Shown here in pieces: positions 8,139 to 18,678 of a stretch of 64,000 nt of DNA (position 1 is the first letter of the stretch; every line of letters starts with the position of its first letter). The DNA lies in the NCBI RefSeq assembly GCF_012271765.1, contig NZ_VRKO01000004.1, positions 124,001-188,000 of the forward strand, read 5' to 3'. This DNA is from Erwinia rhapontici (lineage in GTDB: Bacteria; Pseudomonadota; Gammaproteobacteria; Enterobacterales; Enterobacteriaceae). The translations under genes and the position numbers were made by a program. The notes beneath the pieces are model-generated. The model was not told the DNA's origin. It ran no database searches and was given only the letters and a program-made list of their open reading frames with translations.

Positions 8139-10052
8139 ATGGGTAAGATTATTGGTATTGACCTGGGCACAACGAACTCTTGTGTAGCTATCATGGATGG
8201 CGGCAAAGCGCGTGTACTGGAGAATGCAGAAGGCGATCGTACAACACCTTCGATTATTGCTTACACCCAGGATGGTGAAACGCTGGTAGGTCAGCCTGCT
8301 AAACGTCAGGCCGTGACTAACCCGCAGAATACTCTGTTTGCGATTAAGCGCCTGATTGGCCGTCGCTTCCAGGATGAAGAAGTGCAGCGTGACCTGAAAA
8401 TCATGCCATTCAAAATCGTGGGTTCTGAAAACGGTGATGCATGGCTGGACGTGAAAGGCCAGCGCGTGGCTCCGCCACAGATCTCAGCAGAAGTGCTGAA
8501 AAAAATGAAGAAAACGGCTGAAGACTATCTGGGTGAACCAGTGACTGAAGCGGTTATCACTGTACCGGCATACTTCAACGATGCACAGCGTCAGGCAACT
8601 AAAGATGCCGGTCGTATCGCTGGTCTGGAAGTAAAACGTATCATCAACGAACCAACCGCAGCGGCTCTGGCCTACGGTCTGGATAAAGGTCAGGGTAACC
8701 GCACTATCGCGGTATATGACCTGGGTGGTGGTACTTTCGATATCTCTATCATCGAAATCGATGAAGTTGATGGCGAAAAAACCTTCGAAGTTCTGGCAAC
8801 CAACGGTGATACCCACCTGGGTGGTGAAGACTTCGACAGCCGTATGATCAACTACCTGGTGGCTGAGTTTAAGAAAGATCAGGGCATCGATCTGCACAAC
8901 GATCCACTGGCGATGCAGCGTCTGAAAGAAGCGGCAGAAAAAGCGAAGATCGAGCTGTCTTCTGCCCAGCAAACTGACGTAAACCTGCCGTACATCACTG
9001 CTGATGCGACAGGTCCTAAACACCTGAACATCAAAGTGACCCGTGCGAAGCTGGAATCACTGGTAGAAGATCTGGTTGCTCGTTCTATCGAGCCGTTGAA
9101 AGTGGCTCTGCAAGATGCAGGTCTGTCCGTCTCTGAGATCAACGATGTGATCCTCGTTGGTGGCCAGACACGTATGCCAATGGTTCAGGCGAAAGTGACC
9201 GAGTTCTTCGGTAAAGAGCCGCGTAAAGACGTGAACCCGGACGAAGCTGTTGCTGTTGGTGCAGCGGTTCAGGGTGGCGTATTGGCGGGTGAAGTAAAAG
9301 ACGTTCTGCTGCTGGATGTTACCCCGCTGTCGCTGGGTATCGAAACCATGGGCGGTGTGATGACGTCGCTGATCACTAAGAACACCACTATCCCAACCAA
9401 GCACAGCCAGGTGTTCTCAACCGCTGAAGACAACCAGTCTGCCGTGACCATCCATGTTGTGCAGGGTGAGCGTAAACGTGCAGCGGATAACAAATCTTTG
9501 GGTCAGTTCAACCTGGACGGTATCCAGAGCGCACCACGTGGTATGCCTCAGATCGAAGTGACTTTCGACATCGATGCCGATGGTATCCTGCATGTGTCAG
9601 CGAAAGACAAGAACAGCGGTAAAGAGCAGAAAATCACCATCAAGGCCTCTTCCGGTCTGAACGACGAAGAGATCGAAAAAATGGTGCGTGATGCGGAAGC
9701 AAATGCTGAATCTGACCGTAAGTTCGAAGAACTGGTTCAGGTACGCAACCAGGGCGATCAGCTGTCACACAGCACACGTAAGCAGCTGGACGAAGCGGGC
9801 GACAAACTGCCAGCGGATGACAAAGCGCCTATCGAAGCCGCATTGACCGAACTGAACGCGGCGCTGAAAGGCGAAGATAAAGCGGATATCGAAGCCAAGA
9901 TCCAGGCTCTGATGGAAGTGTCCAGCAAGCTGATGGAGTTTGCTCAACAGCAGCAGGCCGCTGGCGGCGCAGCAGATGCGACCGATGGTGCGAAGAAAGA
10001 CGATGATGTTGTCGACGCTGAATTTGAAGAAGTGAAAGACAACAAAAAATAA
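8139..10052 (+). CDS. dnaK: Chaperone DnaK (Hsp70)
   Basis: Cytoplasmic Hsp70 that binds exposed hydrophobic segments of unfolded proteins in an ATP-driven cycle with DnaJ and GrpE, and that holds sigma-32 inactive outside stress. The 637 residues are the expected length. The nucleotide-binding domain begins with [10 protein letters not shown], and [12 protein letters not shown] and [10 protein letters not shown] mark the phosphate and adenosine sites. The acidic linker ends in [11 protein letters not shown], and the substrate-binding domain and helical lid follow. A Gly/Ala-rich tail ends in EEVKDNKK, the usual extreme C-terminal motif. A GTGGGAG ribosome-binding site precedes the ATG. It is driven by a clear sigma-32 promoter and is followed by dnaJ after about 107 bases containing hairpins. 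Codon use is strongly biased, as expected for an abundant protein. Confidence 0.99.
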   Translation: MGKIIGIDLGTTNSCVAIMDGGKARVLENAEGDRTTPSIIAYTQDGETLVGQPAKRQAVTNPQNTLFAIKRLIGRRFQDEEVQRDLKIMPFKIVGSENGDAWLDVKGQRVAPPQISAEVLKKMKKTAEDYLGEPVTEAVITVPAYFNDAQRQATKDAGRIAGLEVKRIINEPTAAALAYGLDKGQGNRTIAVYDLGGGTFDISIIEIDEVDGEKTFEVLATNGDTHLGGEDFDSRMINYLVAEFKKDQGIDLHNDPLAMQRLKEAAEKAKIELSSAQQTDVNLPYITADATGPKHLNIKVTRAKLESLVEDLVARSIEPLKVALQDAGLSVSEINDVILVGGQTRMPMVQAKVTEFFGKEPRKDVNPDEAVAVGAAVQGGVLAGEVKDVLLLDVTPLSLGIETMGGVMTSLITKNTTIPTKHSQVFSTAEDNQSAVTIHVVQGERKRAADNKSLGQFNLDGIQSAPRGMPQIEVTFDIDADGILHVSAKDKNSGKEQKITIKASSGLNDEEIEKMVRDAEANAESDRKFEELVQVRNQGDQLSHSTRKQLDEAGDKLPADDKAPIEAALTELNAALKGEDKADIEAKIQALMEVSSKLMEFAQQQQAAGGAADATDGAKKDDDVVDAEFEEVKDNKK

Positions 10053-10054
10053 TC

Positions 10055-10131
10055 GCCCTTGAGCGGGCAAGGTGGCGCGTCATGCGCCATTGATTACCAG
10101 CACGGGCGTCGGAGAAATCCTACGCCCGTGC
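10055..10131 (+). other. Hairpin-rich dnaK-dnaJ intergenic segment
   Basis: Three hairpins follow one another: GCCC/GGGC near 10056-10069, TGGCGC/GCGCCA at 10073-10089, and CACGGGCGT/ACGCCCGTG at 10101-10130. None has a run of T, so a simple terminator is unlikely. Such structures could set the dnaK to dnaJ ratio by attenuation, RNA processing or 3'-end protection. E. coli also has a transcript called Tpke11 in this gap; I cannot tell whether one is made here. Confidence 0.5.
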
Positions 10132-10159
10132 ATGCATGTTAAGGGCAGGATCAATAACA

Positions 10160-11302
10160 ATGGCGAAGAGAGACTATTACGAGGTTTTAGGCGTTTCCAA
10201 ATCAGCGGAAGAGCGTGAAATCAAAAAGGCTTATAAACGCCTGGCAATGAAGTTTCACCCCGATCGTAACCAGGGTGAAGGTGCCGAAGAACAATTTAAA
10301 GAGGTCAAAGAAGCCTACGAAATTCTGACCGATGCGCAGAAACGTGCGGCTTACGATCAGTACGGCCATGCAGCCTTTGAACAGGGCGGTATGGGCGGTG
10401 GCGGTCATGGCGGCTTCGGCGGCGGTGGCGGTGCTGACTTCAGTGATATCTTTGGCGACGTATTCGGCGATATCTTTGGCGGAGGCCGCCGTCAACAGCG
10501 TGCTGCACGCGGCGCAGATTTACGCTACAACATGGAGCTGTCGCTGGAAGAAGCGGTACGCGGCGTGACCAAAGAGATCCGCATTCCAACGCTGGAAGAG
10601 TGTGATGTTTGCCACGGTAGTGGCGCGAAAGTCGGTACCAAACCGCAAACCTGTTCAACCTGTCACGGTGCTGGCCAGGTACAGATGCGTCAGGGCTTCT
10701 TCACCGTACAGCAAGCTTGTCCGACCTGTCATGGTCGTGGCTCGGTGATTAAAGATCCGTGTAACGCCTGCCGCGGTCATGGCCGGGTTGAGCGTTCGAA
10801 AACCCTGTCGGTGAAAATTCCGGCGGGTGTGGATACCGGTGACCGCATTCGTCTGACCGGCGAAGGGGAGGCGGGTGAGCACGGCGCGCCATCAGGCGAT
10901 TTGTATGTTCAGGTTCAGGTGCGTAAGCACAATATCTTTGAGCGTGAAGAGAACAATCTGTACTGCGAAGTCCCGATCAACTTTGTGATGGCTGCGCTGG
11001 GTGGAGAGATTGAAGTACCGACGCTGGACGGCCGCGTGAAGTTGAAAGTCCCTGCGGAAACGCAGACGGGCAAACTGTTCCGTATGCGCGGTAAGGGTGT
11101 GAAATCAGTACGTGGTGGTGCGCAGGGTGACCTGTTATGCCGCGTGGTGGTGGAAACGCCAGTCAGCCTGAGTGAGAAGCAGAAATCGCTGTTACGCGAA
11201 CTGGAAGAGAGCTTCGGCGGCCCATCCGGTGAGAAGAACAGCCCGCGTTCTAAAAGCTTCTTCGATGGCGTGAAGAAGTTCTTTGACGATCTGACCCGTT
11301 AA
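10160..11302 (+). CDS. dnaJ: Chaperone DnaJ (Hsp40)
   Basis: Cochaperone that delivers unfolded clients to DnaK and stimulates its ATPase. The 380 residues hold the complete type I plan: J domain (about 1-70) with the HPD motif in KFHPDRNQ, a Gly/Phe-rich linker (about 75-110, [16 protein letters not shown]), and four zinc-binding CxxCxGxG repeats ([32 protein letters not shown]). The C-terminal substrate-binding domains complete it. The ATG at 10160 follows GGCAGGA at good distance and starts [11 protein letters not shown] as in E. coli. An earlier in-frame start would add eight residues without homology. It is cotranscribed with dnaK from the heat-shock promoter. Confidence 0.98.
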   Translation: MAKRDYYEVLGVSKSAEEREIKKAYKRLAMKFHPDRNQGEGAEEQFKEVKEAYEILTDAQKRAAYDQYGHAAFEQGGMGGGGHGGFGGGGGADFSDIFGDVFGDIFGGGRRQQRAARGADLRYNMELSLEEAVRGVTKEIRIPTLEECDVCHGSGAKVGTKPQTCSTCHGAGQVQMRQGFFTVQQACPTCHGRGSVIKDPCNACRGHGRVERSKTLSVKIPAGVDTGDRIRLTGEGEAGEHGAPSGDLYVQVQVRKHNIFEREENNLYCEVPINFVMAALGGEIEVPTLDGRVKLKVPAETQTGKLFRMRGKGVKSVRGGAQGDLLCRVVVETPVSLSEKQKSLLRELEESFGGPSGEKNSPRSKSFFDGVKKFFDDLTR

Positions 11303-11308
11303 TCGCAA

Positions 11309-11334
11309 CGGCTCCCTGGTCATTCAGGGAGCCG
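11309..11334 (+). terminator. Hairpin after dnaJ
   Basis: CGGCTCCCTG and CAGGGAGCCG form a perfect 10-bp stem with a six-base loop directly after the dnaJ stop. There is no T run, so it may protect the 3' end or terminate weakly. Confidence 0.55.
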
Positions 11335-11503
11335 AAACATCAATAAATCCCCTGTATTTTTCCACTTTTCAGCTCTTTTATCTCTCTTTCAGGAAAATTT
11401 TTGGTGGAATCTCTTTGAAAGTATCAATGTTGTTTCTTAATATTGCATTGAGTATCTGATTGTTATTAGATGTCGCTTCAATTTATCTAATGGAATTGGG
11501 TTC

Positions 11504-11794
11504 ATGAAAAAGATTCTGGCAATTGCCGCCTTCGCTGTTCTGCTTTCTGGTTGTGCTCAACAAACTTTCCAACTGAAACATAATCAGGTTGCTGCGCCTA
11601 AGCAGGTGACCACTCACCACTTCTTCGTGTCGGGTATCGGTCAGAAAAAAACGCTGGATGCTGCGGCAATTTGTGGCGGTGAGGATAAAGTCGATCGCGT
11701 TGAAGTTCAGCAGACTTTCGTCAACGGCCTGCTGGCTGTAGTGACTTTCGGTATTTATACCCCACGTGAAGCACGCGTTTACTGCGCACTGTAA
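11504..11794 (+). CDS. Bor/Iss-family outer-membrane lipoprotein
   Basis: Small lipoprotein of 96 residues. The signal peptide ends in a lipobox (LLSGC), so the mature protein should carry lipid on Cys17. The body matches the Bor protein of phage lambda and the Iss protein of virulence plasmids: CAQQTF after the lipobox, THHFFVSGIGQKK near residues 42-54, and QQTFVNGLL and GIYTP near the end. Bor and Iss are linked to serum resistance in E. coli. Here the gene stands alone in the chromosome between dnaJ and nhaA with its own terminator and no phage genes nearby, so its present role is not known. A 200-base AT-rich leader precedes it. Confidence 0.88.
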   Translation: MKKILAIAAFAVLLSGCAQQTFQLKHNQVAAPKQVTTHHFFVSGIGQKKTLDAAAICGGEDKVDRVEVQQTFVNGLLAVVTFGIYTPREARVYCAL

Positions 11795-11814
11795 GTTGTT
11801 ATCAATGTGCCAAG

Positions 11815-11839
11815 AAAGCCGCTTCGTGCGGCTTTTTTT
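11815..11839 (+). terminator. Rho-independent terminator of the Bor-like gene
   Basis: AAGCCGC and GCGGCTT pair around TTCGT and run into seven T residues, about 20 bases after the stop codon. Confidence 0.88.
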
Positions 11840-12015
11840 ACGTCCTTAGCCTGCCTGATATTCGCATTTTCCTGCTCCTTATTTTTCATTTCATCTCAAT
11901 AATTCTTCAATATCGAGGTGTCGGGAGGGCATAAACTGTTTTTTTCCAGCGGTTTAAACACGTATGCTATCGGTCATCTGAAGCTTATTCACTGAGATTA
12001 ACAGCGGAGTCTGTC

Positions 12016-13191
12016 ATGAACCTCTTTTTCAAAAAACTCTTAAAAAACGATGCCACGGGCGGTGTGGTGCTGATTATCGCCGCTGCCGTCGCTATGTTCC
12101 TCGCCAATAATGCCAGTACTCAGCAGGCTTATCAGGCCGTTCTGGCAATGCCGGTGCAGTTCCGTTTCGGTGCCCTGGATATCAATAAAGATCTGCTGTT
12201 ATGGATCAATGATGCATTAATGGCACTGTTTTTCCTGATGATTGGCCTGGAAGTGAAACGCGAACTGATGATGGGGTCGCTGAAGGGCCGGGAGCGCGCG
12301 ATGTTCCCGTTGATTGCCGCCTTAGGCGGTATGTTGGCCCCGGGACTGATCTATGCGGCTCTGAATCATAATGACGCGCTGGCGATCCACGGCTGGGCGA
12401 TACCTGCTGCCACCGATATTGCTTTTGCGCTGGGTATTCTGGCGCTACTGGGTAGCCGCGTGCCACCGGCGTTGAAAATGTTCCTGATGGCATTGGCCGT
12501 CATCGATGATTTGGGTGCCATTGTCATTATCGCTTTCTTCTACACCAGCGATCTGTCATTGGTCTCACTGGGGGTTGCTGCAGCGTCTATCGTTGCTCTG
12601 GCCCTGTTGAACCTGTGTGGTGTGCGTAAAACCTCAGTCTATCTGCTGGTCGGAATGGTGCTGTGGGTGGCAGTGCTGAAGTCGGGCGTGCATGCCACGT
12701 TGGCGGGGGTGATTGTCGGTCTGTTTATTCCGCTGAAAAAACAGGATGGACACTCGCCGTCGATTGAACTGGCGCATGGTCTGCACCCCTGGGTGAGCTG
12801 GCTTATCCTGCCGCTGTTTGCCTTTGCCAATGCCGGTGTTTCCCTGACGGGTGTCTCAGTTGAAGGATTGTTCTCGATGGTACCGCTGGGGATTATTCTG
12901 GGTCTGCTGGTGGGTAAACCGTTGGGGATCACGCTGATTTGCTGGCTGTCGGTGAAGCTGAAGATTGCCGTGTTGCCGGAAAACACCAAGATGGTGGATA
13001 TTGCCGCTGTGGGTGTGCTGTGTGGCATCGGCTTTACCATGTCTATCTTTATCGCTTCACTGGCATTTGACGCCGCGCATGAGGAGATGGTCACGCTGGC
13101 CAAGCTGGGGATTCTCACCGGATCTGTACTGTCTGCTGTGGTGGGATATAGTCTTCTGCGGGTTAAATTGCCTGCACAATCATCGCATTAA
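12016..13191 (+). CDS. nhaA: Na+/H+ antiporter NhaA
   Basis: Inner-membrane antiporter that expels one Na+ (or Li+) for two protons and gives tolerance to salt and alkaline pH. The 391 residues and pattern of about 12 membrane helices match the family. Functional residues are visible: ATDIAFALG with Asp134 in the helix IV crossing, and VIDDLGA with the ion-binding pair Asp164-Asp165. The N-terminus ([10 protein letters not shown]) has the usual short amphipathic helix. In E. coli nhaR, a LysR-type activator, follows directly; here the next gene is rpsT on the other strand, so that regulator is not adjacent. A 176-base noncoding leader precedes the gene. Confidence 0.97.
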   Translation: MNLFFKKLLKNDATGGVVLIIAAAVAMFLANNASTQQAYQAVLAMPVQFRFGALDINKDLLLWINDALMALFFLMIGLEVKRELMMGSLKGRERAMFPLIAALGGMLAPGLIYAALNHNDALAIHGWAIPAATDIAFALGILALLGSRVPPALKMFLMALAVIDDLGAIVIIAFFYTSDLSLVSLGVAAASIVALALLNLCGVRKTSVYLLVGMVLWVAVLKSGVHATLAGVIVGLFIPLKKQDGHSPSIELAHGLHPWVSWLILPLFAFANAGVSLTGVSVEGLFSMVPLGIILGLLVGKPLGITLICWLSVKLKIAVLPENTKMVDIAAVGVLCGIGFTMSIFIASLAFDAAHEEMVTLAKLGILTGSVLSAVVGYSLLRVKLPAQSSH

Positions 13192-13277
13192 TGACGTAGT
13201 GATTGATGGAAAGGTAGGGGCGGCCTTTTTCAGGTCGCACCTGCTTGCGGGGTGTACCCTCAAAAAAAAGACATAAA

Positions 13278-13298
13278 AAAACCGCCGGAGCGGTTTCT
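13278..13298 (-). terminator. Terminator of rpsT
   Basis: Read leftward, AAACCG/CGGTTT pair with extra G-C pairs inside, and a run of T follows. It lies about 30 bases after the rpsT stop. Confidence 0.85.
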
Positions 13299-13326
13299 TT
13301 ATCAAAGCTCGATTAACACGCTGACA

Positions 13327-13590
13327 TTAAGCCAGTTTGCTGATCTGTGCAGCCAGATTTGCTTTATGACGTGCAGCTTTGTTTTTGTGGATCAGGCCTT
13401 TAGCTGCCTGACGGTCCACAATTGGTTGCATGTCATTAAATGCATTCTGCGCAGCTGCTTTATCGCCAGTAGCGATAGCCGCGTAAACTTTCTTGATGAA
13501 AGTACGCAACATTGAGCGACGGCTAGCGTTGTGCTTGCGACGGTTCTCAGATGTTACGGCGCGTTTCTTAGCTGATTTGATATTAGCCAA
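13327..13590 (-). CDS. rpsT: 30S ribosomal protein S20 (UUG start)
   Basis: Small-subunit ribosomal protein that binds 16S rRNA early in assembly. The 87 residues ([21 protein letters not shown] at the start, 21% Lys/Arg by eye) match E. coli S20 throughout. The initiation codon is TTG, exactly as in E. coli, where the weak UUG start is part of translational autoregulation by S20; the same context is kept here. An AGTTGG sequence upstream serves as ribosome-binding site. It is transcribed against its neighbours nhaA and ribF and has its own terminator. Confidence 0.97.
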   Translation of the reverse strand: MANIKSAKKRAVTSENRRKHNASRRSMLRTFIKKVYAAIATGDKAAAQNAFNDMQPIVDRQAAKGLIHKNKAARHKANLAAQISKLA

Positions 13591-13906
13591 GGTCCAACTC
13601 CCAAATAGTTCTATGAGGACAATTCAAAGGCCGAGGAATATGCCCTTTTCGCCTTCGGTTGTCAATGGATTTGTGCAAATAAGCGCCGGTCAAACAGTGG
13701 CACTTGATTACGTTTCGATGGCGCAAGATTCTACCAGCTTCATCCAGGCGAATACAGCTTATTCACAAGAAAAATATCATACCACGCTGGATCAGCACCC
13801 TACAGAGCGAAATGGGGAGAAGAAAGCATGAAAGCCCGAATTCGTGGGTTAACCTTCACGGCTGTACAAGGTATAATCCGCCGATTTCCACAAATTTGAG
13901 CCAGCC
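13591..13906. other. Intergenic region between rpsT and ribF (divergent)
   Basis: About 316 bases without a convincing gene. It must hold the rpsT promoters (leftward) and the promoter of the ribF-ileS-lspA-fkpB-ispH cluster (rightward). Small open frames here run through the start of rpsT and lack protein-like composition. I see no clear terminator or repeat in it. Confidence 0.5.
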
Positions 13907-14845
13907 ATGAAGTTTATCCGCGGCATACATAACCTTAGAGAGCAGCATCGCGGCTGCGTACTGACTATCGGGAATTTCGATGGCGTACATCGCGGTCATC
14001 AGGCGCTGCTGGCGCAACTGTGCAAAGAAGGGCGTCAGCGCAATTTGCCAGTGATGGTCATGCTGTTTGAACCTCAGCCGCTGGAACTGTTTGCGGCGGA
14101 AAAAGCCCCTGCGCGGCTGACACGCCTGCGGGAGAAAGTGCGTTACCTCGAACAGGCCGGCGTCGATGCCGTGCTGTGCGTGCGTTTTGATCGCCGTTTT
14201 GCGGCCAGGACGGCACAGAGTTTTGTCGCCGATCTTCTGGTTGATAAGCTGGGCGTTGAGTTCCTGGCTGTTGGGGATGATTTCCGCTTTGGCGCTGGTC
14301 GCCAGGGCGATTTCCTGTTATTACAGAATGCGGGTGTCGAATATGGCTTTGATGTCATCAGTACCCAGACATTCTGCGATGACGGAAAACGCATCAGCAG
14401 CACGGCGATTCGCCAGGCGCTGGCAGAAGATAACCTGTCGATGGCCAATGCCCTGCTGGGGCGTCCTTTCAGCATTTCTGGCCGTGTAGTGCATGGCGAT
14501 GCGCTGGGCCGCACCATTGGTTTCCCTACGGCTAACCTGCCGCTGCGGCGCACCGTCTCCCCGGTCAAAGGGGTGTATGCCGTGGAGGTTTTGGGGCTGG
14601 GTTCACATCCGTTAGCCGGTGTGGCAAATATCGGCACCCGACCTACCGTTGCAGGGCTGCGTCAGCAGCTGGAAGTACATCTGCTGGATGTCTCTATCGA
14701 CCTTTACGGGCGCCATATTGAAGTGGTACTGCGTGATAAAATACGTAACGAGCAGCGCTTTGCCTCGCTCGACGCACTGAAAGAACAAATTGCAAACGAT
14801 GTGGTGACTGCCCGAACTTTTTTTGGGCTGAAGACATCGGTTTAA
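13907..14845 (+). CDS. ribF: Bifunctional riboflavin kinase / FAD synthetase
   Basis: Converts riboflavin to FMN and then FMN to FAD in the cytoplasm. The 312 residues have two parts. The N-terminal FAD synthetase domain (about 1-185) carries the nucleotidyltransferase motif GNFDGVHRGHQ near residue 22 and the ISSTAIR motif near residue 165. The C-terminal riboflavin kinase domain (about 186-312) carries GRTIGFPTANL with the kinase PTAN motif. Length equals E. coli RibF (313). It opens the conserved ribF-ileS-lspA-fkpB-ispH cluster, 36 bases before ileS. Confidence 0.97.
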   Translation: MKFIRGIHNLREQHRGCVLTIGNFDGVHRGHQALLAQLCKEGRQRNLPVMVMLFEPQPLELFAAEKAPARLTRLREKVRYLEQAGVDAVLCVRFDRRFAARTAQSFVADLLVDKLGVEFLAVGDDFRFGAGRQGDFLLLQNAGVEYGFDVISTQTFCDDGKRISSTAIRQALAEDNLSMANALLGRPFSISGRVVHGDALGRTIGFPTANLPLRRTVSPVKGVYAVEVLGLGSHPLAGVANIGTRPTVAGLRQQLEVHLLDVSIDLYGRHIEVVLRDKIRNEQRFASLDALKEQIANDVVTARTFFGLKTSV

Positions 14846-14881
14846 GTTTACATAGAACCGACATACGGAACCGAGAATCTG

Positions 14882-17698
14882 ATGAGTGACTATAAATCTA
14901 CCCTGAATTTGCCGGAAACGGGGTTCCCGATGCGTGGCGATCTGGCCAAACGCGAACCGGGCATGCTGCAACGTTGGTATGATGACAAGCTGTACGGCAT
15001 CATTCGCGAAGCCAAGAAAGGGAAAAAAACCTTTATTCTGCATGATGGCCCTCCCTACGCGAACGGCAGCATTCATATTGGTCACTCCGTTAACAAGATT
15101 CTGAAAGACATTATCGTTAAGTCGAAAGGCATGGCGGGCTATGATTCGCCGTACGTTCCAGGCTGGGACTGTCACGGTCTGCCTATCGAGCATAAAGTTG
15201 AGCAGATGATCGGTAAGCCGGGCGAGAAAGTCAGCGCATCCGAATTCCGTGCTGCCTGCCGTAAATATGCCGCCGAGCAGGTGGAAGGGCAGAAAGCCGA
15301 CTTTATCCGCCTCGGAGTGCTGGGTGACTGGGATCGTCCGTATCTGACGATGAACTTCCAAACCGAAGCCAACATCATCCGTGCCCTGGGTAAGATCATC
15401 GGCAACGGTCACCTGCACAAGGGCGCAAAGCCGGTGCACTGGTGCCTGGACTGCCGCTCTGCGCTGGCTGAAGCGGAAGTGGAGTATTACGACAAAACCT
15501 CCCCGTCTATCGATGTGATGTTCAATGCCGTCGATAAAGACGCGGTGCAGGCGAAATTTGGCGCAGGCCACGTTGATGGCCCGATTGCCCTGGTGATCTG
15601 GACTACCACGCCGTGGACGATGCCGGCTAACCGCGCCATCTCTCTGCATCCTGAATTTGACTACCAGCTAGTGCAGATTGAGGGCCGTGCCCTGATCCTC
15701 GCTAAAGACATGGTCGAGAGTGTGATGAAGCGTGTTGGCATGGCTGCATGGACCGTGCTGGGTGAAGCGAAAGGCGCTGACCTCGAACTGATGGGCTTCC
15801 AGCATCCTTTCCTCAGCCACACCTCTCCGGTGGTGCTGGGTGAGCACGTGACGCTGGAAGCCGGTACCGGTGCCGTTCACACTGCGCCTGGCCACGGCCC
15901 GGACGACTATGTGATTGGCCAGAAGTACGGTATTGAAGTCGCTAACCCGGTCGGCCCGGACGGCAGCTTCCTGCCAGGCACATACCCGACGCTGGACGGC
16001 GTTAACGTATTTAAAGCCAACGATATGATCGTTGAGTTGCTGCGCGAGAAGGGCGCTCTGCTGCATGTTGAGAAACTGCATCACAGCTACCCACACTGCT
16101 GGCGTCACAAAACGCCGATCATCTTCCGTGCAACTCCGCAGTGGTTTATCAGCATGGATCAGAAAGGCCTTCGTGCGCAGTCGCTAAAAGAGATCAAAGG
16201 CGTGCAGTGGATCCCGGACTGGGGCCAGGCGCGTATTGAGTCGATGGTGGCTAACCGCCCTGACTGGTGTATCTCCCGTCAGCGTACCTGGGGCGTGCCG
16301 ATGGCGCTGTTCGTCCACAAAGACACTGAGCAGCTGCACCCGGATTCTCTGGAACTGATGGAGAAGGTAGCGAAGCGGGTTGAGCAGGACGGTATCCAGG
16401 CATGGTGGGATCTCGATGCCCACGATCTGATGGGTGCTGATGCTGACAACTACGTTAAAGTGCCGGATACCCTGGACGTATGGTTCGATTCAGGATCGAC
16501 CAGTTACTCGGTGGTTGATGCGCGCCCTGAGTTTGGCGGTAACGAACCTGATTTATATCTGGAAGGTTCGGATCAGCACCGTGGCTGGTTTATGTCCTCG
16601 CTGATGATCTCCACTGCGATGAAAGGCAAAGCGCCATACCGCCAGGTACTGACGCACGGCTTCACCGTCGATGGTCAGGGCCGCAAGATGTCCAAATCCT
16701 TGGGCAACACCGTCAGCCCACAGGACGTGATGAACAAGTTGGGTGCCGATATCCTGCGTCTGTGGGTGGCATCGACCGATTACTCCGGTGAAATTGCTGT
16801 CTCTGACGAAATCCTTAAGCGTTCTGCCGACAGCTATCGTCGCATCCGTAACACCGCGCGTTTCCTGCTGGCGAACCTCGCCGGTTTCAACCCGGAAACC
16901 GATCTGGTGAAACCGGAAGAGATGGTCATCGTTGACCGTTGGGCTGTGGGCCGCGCACTGGCCGCACAGAATGATATCGTCGCTTCTTACGAAGCCTACG
17001 ATTTCCATGAAGTGGTACAGCGTCTGATGCAGTTCTGCTCGGTTGAGATGGGTTCATTCTATCTGGATATCATCAAAGATCGTCAGTACACCGCGAAGTC
17101 AGATGGCCTGGCGCGTCGTAGCTGCCAGACCGCGCTGTGGTACATCGTGGAAGCGCTGGTGCGTTGGATGGCACCAATCATGTCCTTTACCGCCGATGAA
17201 ATCTGGGGCTATCTGCCGGGCAAACGCAGCCAGTACGTGTTTACCGAGGAGTGGTTCGACGGGTTGTTCAGCCTGGAAGACAACCAGCCAATGAATGACA
17301 GCTACTGGGCTGAACTGCTGAAAGTACGCGGTGAAGTCAATAAGGTGATCGAGCAGGCGCGTGCTGATAAGCGTATCGGTGGTTCTCTGGAAGCCAGCGT
17401 AACGCTGTACGCTGATGCTGACCTGGCAACCAAGCTGACCAGCCTGGGTGAGGAACTGCGCTTTGTGCTGCTGACCTCTGGGGCTAAGGTCGCTGACTAT
17501 GCACAGGCAACCGACGATGCGCAGCAGAGTGATGTGGTGAAAGGTCTGAAAATTGCTCTGCAGAAAGCAGAAGGTGAGAAATGCCCACGCTGCTGGCATT
17601 ACACTAGCGATATCGGCCAGAACGCCGAACACGCTGATGTCTGCGGTCGTTGTGTCTCTAACGTCGCGGGCAGCGGCGAACAGCGTAAGTTTGCATGA
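14882..17698 (+). CDS. ileS: Isoleucyl-tRNA synthetase
   Basis: Charges tRNA-Ile with isoleucine and edits misactivated valine. The 938 residues match the E. coli enzyme. The class I HIGH motif lies at residues 65-68 (NGSIHIGHS) and KMSKS near residue 602, matching E. coli spacing. The editing insert (CP1) lies between them, and a C-terminal zinc site (CPRCWHY, then CGRC) is present from about residue 900. This is the eubacterial IleS type with the C-terminal zinc finger, the class usually sensitive to mupirocin, not the mupirocin-resistant type (family knowledge). Its stop overlaps the lspA start. Confidence 0.98.
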   Translation: MSDYKSTLNLPETGFPMRGDLAKREPGMLQRWYDDKLYGIIREAKKGKKTFILHDGPPYANGSIHIGHSVNKILKDIIVKSKGMAGYDSPYVPGWDCHGLPIEHKVEQMIGKPGEKVSASEFRAACRKYAAEQVEGQKADFIRLGVLGDWDRPYLTMNFQTEANIIRALGKIIGNGHLHKGAKPVHWCLDCRSALAEAEVEYYDKTSPSIDVMFNAVDKDAVQAKFGAGHVDGPIALVIWTTTPWTMPANRAISLHPEFDYQLVQIEGRALILAKDMVESVMKRVGMAAWTVLGEAKGADLELMGFQHPFLSHTSPVVLGEHVTLEAGTGAVHTAPGHGPDDYVIGQKYGIEVANPVGPDGSFLPGTYPTLDGVNVFKANDMIVELLREKGALLHVEKLHHSYPHCWRHKTPIIFRATPQWFISMDQKGLRAQSLKEIKGVQWIPDWGQARIESMVANRPDWCISRQRTWGVPMALFVHKDTEQLHPDSLELMEKVAKRVEQDGIQAWWDLDAHDLMGADADNYVKVPDTLDVWFDSGSTSYSVVDARPEFGGNEPDLYLEGSDQHRGWFMSSLMISTAMKGKAPYRQVLTHGFTVDGQGRKMSKSLGNTVSPQDVMNKLGADILRLWVASTDYSGEIAVSDEILKRSADSYRRIRNTARFLLANLAGFNPETDLVKPEEMVIVDRWAVGRALAAQNDIVASYEAYDFHEVVQRLMQFCSVEMGSFYLDIIKDRQYTAKSDGLARRSCQTALWYIVEALVRWMAPIMSFTADEIWGYLPGKRSQYVFTEEWFDGLFSLEDNQPMNDSYWAELLKVRGEVNKVIEQARADKRIGGSLEASVTLYADADLATKLTSLGEELRFVLLTSGAKVADYAQATDDAQQSDVVKGLKIALQKAEGEKCPRCWHYTSDIGQNAEHADVCGRCVSNVAGSGEQRKFA

Positions 17699-18204
17699 TG
17701 AGCAGACCTGTTCTCTCAACCGGATTGCGCTGGCTGTGGCTGGTGCTGGTGGTGATTGTCATTGATTTCGGCAGCAAGCAGTGGATTATGAATAATCTGA
17801 TGCTGCACGAATCGATGCCAGTGATGCCGTACTTTAACTTCTTTTATGCTCACAACTACGGCGCGGCGTTCAGCTTCCTCGCCGATAAAGGTGGCTGGCA
17901 GCGCTGGTTCTTTGCCGGTATTGCCATTGCCATTGTCGTGGTGCTGCTGGTGATGATGTACCGCACCAGCGCGAGCAATAAACTGAATAACATCGCCTAT
18001 GCGCTGATTGTGGGTGGCGCAGTGGGCAACCTGTTTGACCGGTCATATCATGGCTTTGTGGTGGACTTCATCGATTTCTATGTCGGTGACTGGCACTTTG
18101 CCACGTTTAATATTGCCGACTGCGGTATCTGTATTGGTGCCGCGCTGATCGTGCTGGAAGGGTTCCTGAGCCCGAACGGCAAACAGGCTAAGAATAAAGG
18201 GTAA
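17698..18204 (+). CDS. lspA: Lipoprotein signal peptidase (signal peptidase II)
   Basis: Inner-membrane aspartyl protease that cuts prolipoproteins just before the lipid-bearing Cys. The protein is 168 residues with four membrane helices. Conserved blocks are [17 protein letters not shown] with the first catalytic Asp region, VVDFIDFY, and FNIAD with the second catalytic Asp. Two ATG codons occur in tandem at the ileS end (17695 and 17698). I use the second because it gives [14 protein letters not shown] in line with E. coli, but the first, which overlaps the ileS stop, is possible and adds one Met. It is needed for the Bor-like lipoprotein in this window among many others. Confidence 0.95.
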   Translation: MSRPVLSTGLRWLWLVLVVIVIDFGSKQWIMNNLMLHESMPVMPYFNFFYAHNYGAAFSFLADKGGWQRWFFAGIAIAIVVVLLVMMYRTSASNKLNNIAYALIVGGAVGNLFDRSYHGFVVDFIDFYVGDWHFATFNIADCGICIGAALIVLEGFLSPNGKQAKNKG

Positions 18205-18207
18205 GGC

Positions 18208-18678
18208 ATGACCGATTCTGTACAGCGTGACAGCGAAGTGCTGGTGCATTTCACCTTAAAACTGGCGGATGGTTCCACAGCGGAATCCACGCGCAGTCAC
18301 GGTAAACCGGCGTTGTTTTGCCTCGGCGATGGTAGCCTGTCAGAAGGGCTGGAAAGTCATCTTCTCGGACTAAAAACGGGTGAAGCGTGTGCTTTTTCGC
18401 TGGACGCAGACGATGCGTTCGGCGGTATCAGCCCGGACCTGATCCAGTATTTTTCGCGCCGTGACTTTGTGCAGGCAGGAGAACCGGAAATTGGTGCCAT
18501 CATGCTGTTCAGCGGCATGGATGGTAACGAGATGCCTGGTGTGATCCGTGAAATCTCTGGTGATTCGATCACCGTTGATTTCAATCACCCACTGGCCGGG
18601 CAGACCATTCACTTTGACGTAGAAGTGCTGGAGATTGATCCGGTACGGGAGACGAGCAATGCAGATCCTGTTGGCTAA
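18208..18678 (+). CDS. fkpB: FKBP-type peptidyl-prolyl isomerase
   Basis: Peptidyl-prolyl cis-trans isomerase of the SlyD-like FKBP type, 156 residues against 149 in E. coli FkpB. The FKBP part begins [18 protein letters not shown] and includes [14 protein letters not shown]; the insert-in-flap domain holds [20 protein letters not shown], and [20 protein letters not shown] closes the fold. The substrate in the cell is not well defined. It sits 3 bases after lspA, and its last 20 bases overlap ispH, so translation of the two is likely coupled. The extra C-terminal residues come from that overlap. Confidence 0.95.
   Translation: MTDSVQRDSEVLVHFTLKLADGSTAESTRSHGKPALFCLGDGSLSEGLESHLLGLKTGEACAFSLDADDAFGGISPDLIQYFSRRDFVQAGEPEIGAIMLFSGMDGNEMPGVIREISGDSITVDFNHPLAGQTIHFDVEVLEIDPVRETSNADPVG

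Noticed and set aside
14612-15649. 345-codon open frame on the minus strand across ribF and ileS
   Set aside because: It lies antisense to two highly conserved genes, has no ribosome-binding site, and its composition (runs of His, Arg, Gln, Phe) is that of the complementary strand of a GC-rich gene.
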